The notes under the pieces: generated by a model | Databases searched by the model: none | The model's input: only the letters and a program-made list of their open reading frames with translations | Told to the model about the DNA's origin: nothing | NCBI GenBank assembly: GCA_947379685.1 | Contig: CANCOG010000258.1 | Span: 1-7,140 of the forward strand | Length of the DNA: 7,140 bases | Direction of reading: 5' to 3' | Origin: Flavipsychrobacter stenotrophus | GTDB lineage: Bacteria; Bacteroidota; Bacteroidia; Chitinophagales; Chitinophagaceae | Shown: positions 5,829-7,140 of the stretch, in pieces | How positions within the stretch are numbered: the first letter of the stretch is position 1 | Layout of the letters: every line of letters begins with the position of its first letter | Position numbers and translations under genes: made by a program

Positions 5829-7088
5829 CTTCAGCACTTTCATTTTAACGGTTTCAATTCTTGTGTCTGTAACCAGTAAAATATCAAATTCATATTGACC
5901 CAATATGATTTGTTCCTTTATCTTGGGGATGGTTTCGTGGCCCGCAATAATGTAACCAGACAAGGTTTCAGAATCATCGGTCGGGAAGTTGAAACCATAC
6001 TTTTCATTCAGGTAGTCGAGCTCCAAACGTCCAGAGAAAATGTATTCGTTTTCGGCAAGTTGCTTTTCTACAAATTCTTCAACATCATATTCATCATTAA
6101 TGTCCCCGAAAATTTCTTCCAGCACATCTTCCATGGTTACAATGCCAGCTGTACCGCCAAACTCATCTACCACCCAGGCAATGCTTTTCCGCTCCTTGGT
6201 GAAACGGTTCATCAGGTCAACAGCACTCATAGCCTCAGGAACTGCAGTTATAGTATGCAGAATGTCCTTAATTAATTTCGGGCGACGATTAAGATCTAGA
6301 TGGTGAATATATCCGATAATGTTATCTATAGTGTCATCATAAACAATGATCTTGGAAAGTTTTGTCTGAATGAATTTCTTCCTTGCGTTTTCGACCGTAG
6401 TTCTGATGTCTACAGCTTCAACTTCGTTACGCGGAACCATACATTTCCTGATGCGTACATTGACTAGGTACAACGCATTTTCAAAGAGTTCCGCATTTAC
6501 CTCACTGTTTTCATTTTCGTGGCCATGCATGCTTTGTTTCACGAACATTTCCAGGTCAATCCGGTTAAACACCTGTTTGTTTTCCTTTATGCGGACATTG
6601 AACAGGTATTTCAGGATAAATTCGGAAATGGAAACAAAGATCTTAGCTACCGGGAAGAATATATAGTACATCAGCAGCATGGGTATGCTGAAGATGGTCA
6701 GCACTGCTTCAGCCTTAGACCTGAAAATAGCCTTTGGCAAAAACTCAGCGAAAATGAGGATGACAAACGTAGCCACCAGTGTATCAAGAGCCAGTTTGGG
6801 GTACTCTGAAAGAACGATCTGGTAGTGGTTAAGTACTTTTTGGGTGGCTTCGGCAGAAAGCAGGCCATAAATAACCAGGAGTACATTAACACCAACAAGA
6901 CTGGTGCCTATGAATTCAGACGGGTTCTCCATAAACCGCGCCAGGATCTGGCCGGAGAACTTTCCTTGTTTTTTGCGGAGTTCAATATTGAGCTTGTTTG
7001 CAGATATAAAAGCGATCTCAGTGCCTGCGAAGAAGCCTATCAGAAGAATACAACCAAGTATATATAGCAGCAGATGCGAAATATCCAT
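5826..7088 (-). CDS. CNNM/CBS/CorC-domain membrane protein (hemolysin family, probable divalent-cation transporter)
   Basis: A 420-residue inner-membrane protein counted from the ATG at 7088. An N-terminal CNNM (DUF21) domain has about four hydrophobic segments (roughly 4-27, 58-79, 99-122, 126-159). The first carries Phe-Phe-Ala-Gly-Thr-Glu-Ile-Ala-Phe and the third runs into Ala-Glu-Phe-Leu-Pro-Lys, both typical of the family. A cytoplasmic CBS pair follows (about 217-330), opening with Met-Val-Pro-Arg and ending with the signature Asp-Glu-Phe-Gly-Gly-Thr-Ala-Gly-Ile-Val-Thr near 308-318. A CorC_HlyC domain (about 344-419) closes the protein, and the length is normal. Characterised relatives are linked to Mg2+ export or tolerance; the name hemolysin is historical and does not imply a toxin. 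An in-frame TTG at 7097 gives three more residues, but it overlaps a candidate promoter, so the ATG is preferred. The gliding protein GldE has the same layout but usually sits by gldD, which is not seen here. Confidence 0.92.
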   Translation of the reverse strand: MDISHLLLYILGCILLIGFFAGTEIAFISANKLNIELRKKQGKFSGQILARFMENPSEFIGTSLVGVNVLLVIYGLLSAEATQKVLNHYQIVLSEYPKLALDTLVATFVILIFAEFLPKAIFRSKAEAVLTIFSIPMLLMYYIFFPVAKIFVSISEFILKYLFNVRIKENKQVFNRIDLEMFVKQSMHGHENENSEVNAELFENALYLVNVRIRKCMVPRNEVEAVDIRTTVENARKKFIQTKLSKIIVYDDTIDNIIGYIHHLDLNRRPKLIKDILHTITAVPEAMSAVDLMNRFTKERKSIAWVVDEFGGTAGIVTMEDVLEEIFGDINDEYDVEEFVEKQLAENEYIFSGRLELDYLNEKYGFNFPTDDSETLSGYIIAGHETIPKIKEQIILGQYEFDILLVTDTRIETVKMKVLK

Positions 7089-7094
7089 GTTGCC

Positions 7095-7102
7095 CAAAGA
7101 TA
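7095..7102 (-). promoter_or_regulatory. Candidate -7 element just upstream of the CNNM/CorC gene
   Basis: On the minus strand this reads TATCTTTG, an exact TAnnTTTG match, ending 6 nt before the ATG at 7088. If used, transcription would begin within a few bases of the ATG, giving a leaderless or nearly leaderless mRNA. TTG triplets upstream lie 8 and 24 nt away rather than the usual 19-21, so the -33 element is not convincing. Confidence 0.35.
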
Positions 7103-7140
7103 TTAAATCCCAACTAAAGACCTACACAACTTTTAGTTTT

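Noticed and set aside
5826..7088. Toxin (hemolysin) or gliding protein GldE identity for the membrane protein
   Set aside because: The CNNM-CBS-CorC layout fits the cation-transport family; the hemolysin name is historical and no gldD or other gliding gene is adjacent.
7112..7138. Inverted repeat AACTAAA / TTTAGTT upstream of the CNNM/CorC gene
   Set aside because: Only 7 AT-rich pairs with a 13-nt loop at the window edge; too weak to call a terminator or operator.

Overview
The window looks like chromosomal DNA of a Bacteroidota bacterium, most likely of the Chitinophagaceae/Chitinophagales type. Three things support this. One secreted protein ends in a typical type IX secretion (T9SS) C-terminal sorting domain. 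Two candidate promoters match the Bacteroidota -7 consensus TAnnTTTG. Most gene starts lack a strong Shine-Dalgarno sequence. The rank below phylum is inference. I see no tRNA, rRNA, CRISPR array, insertion sequence or phage gene.

Left part (1-2636, plus strand): two signalling genes 42 bp apart, probably one operon. The first is only the C-terminal part of a large hybrid histidine kinase; its reading frame is open to the left edge, and the visible part is three receiver (REC) domains in a row. The second is a soluble REC-coiled coil-HisKA-HATPase kinase. Together they show four phospho-acceptor aspartates and one complete kinase core, with no DNA-binding or enzymatic output domain, so the output must lie outside the window. 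A perfect 20-bp-arm hairpin (2657-2697) follows and probably terminates transcription from both sides.

Middle part (2729-4948, minus strand): a 739-residue secreted protein with a signal peptide, six NHL repeats (probably one six-bladed beta-propeller), three Ig-like modules and a T9SS sorting domain. It has its own candidate promoter.

Right part (5150-7088, minus strand): 3-hydroxyanthranilate 3,4-dioxygenase (kynurenine route to quinolinate and NAD), and upstream of it a CNNM/CBS/CorC-type membrane protein of the so-called hemolysin family, likely linked to Mg2+ or other divalent cations. They share a strand, but 148 bp of AT-rich spacer lies between them. The spacer holds a perfect 9-bp inverted repeat and two heptamer arrays in opposite orientation, one running into the start codon of the dioxygenase gene and the other into the stop codon of the membrane protein gene. 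The three minus-strand genes have no obvious shared function.

No clearly new multi-gene system is visible. The points most worth a second look are the heptamer-framed spacer, the multi-receiver phosphorelay operon, the modular T9SS cargo protein and a possible leaderless start of the membrane protein gene.
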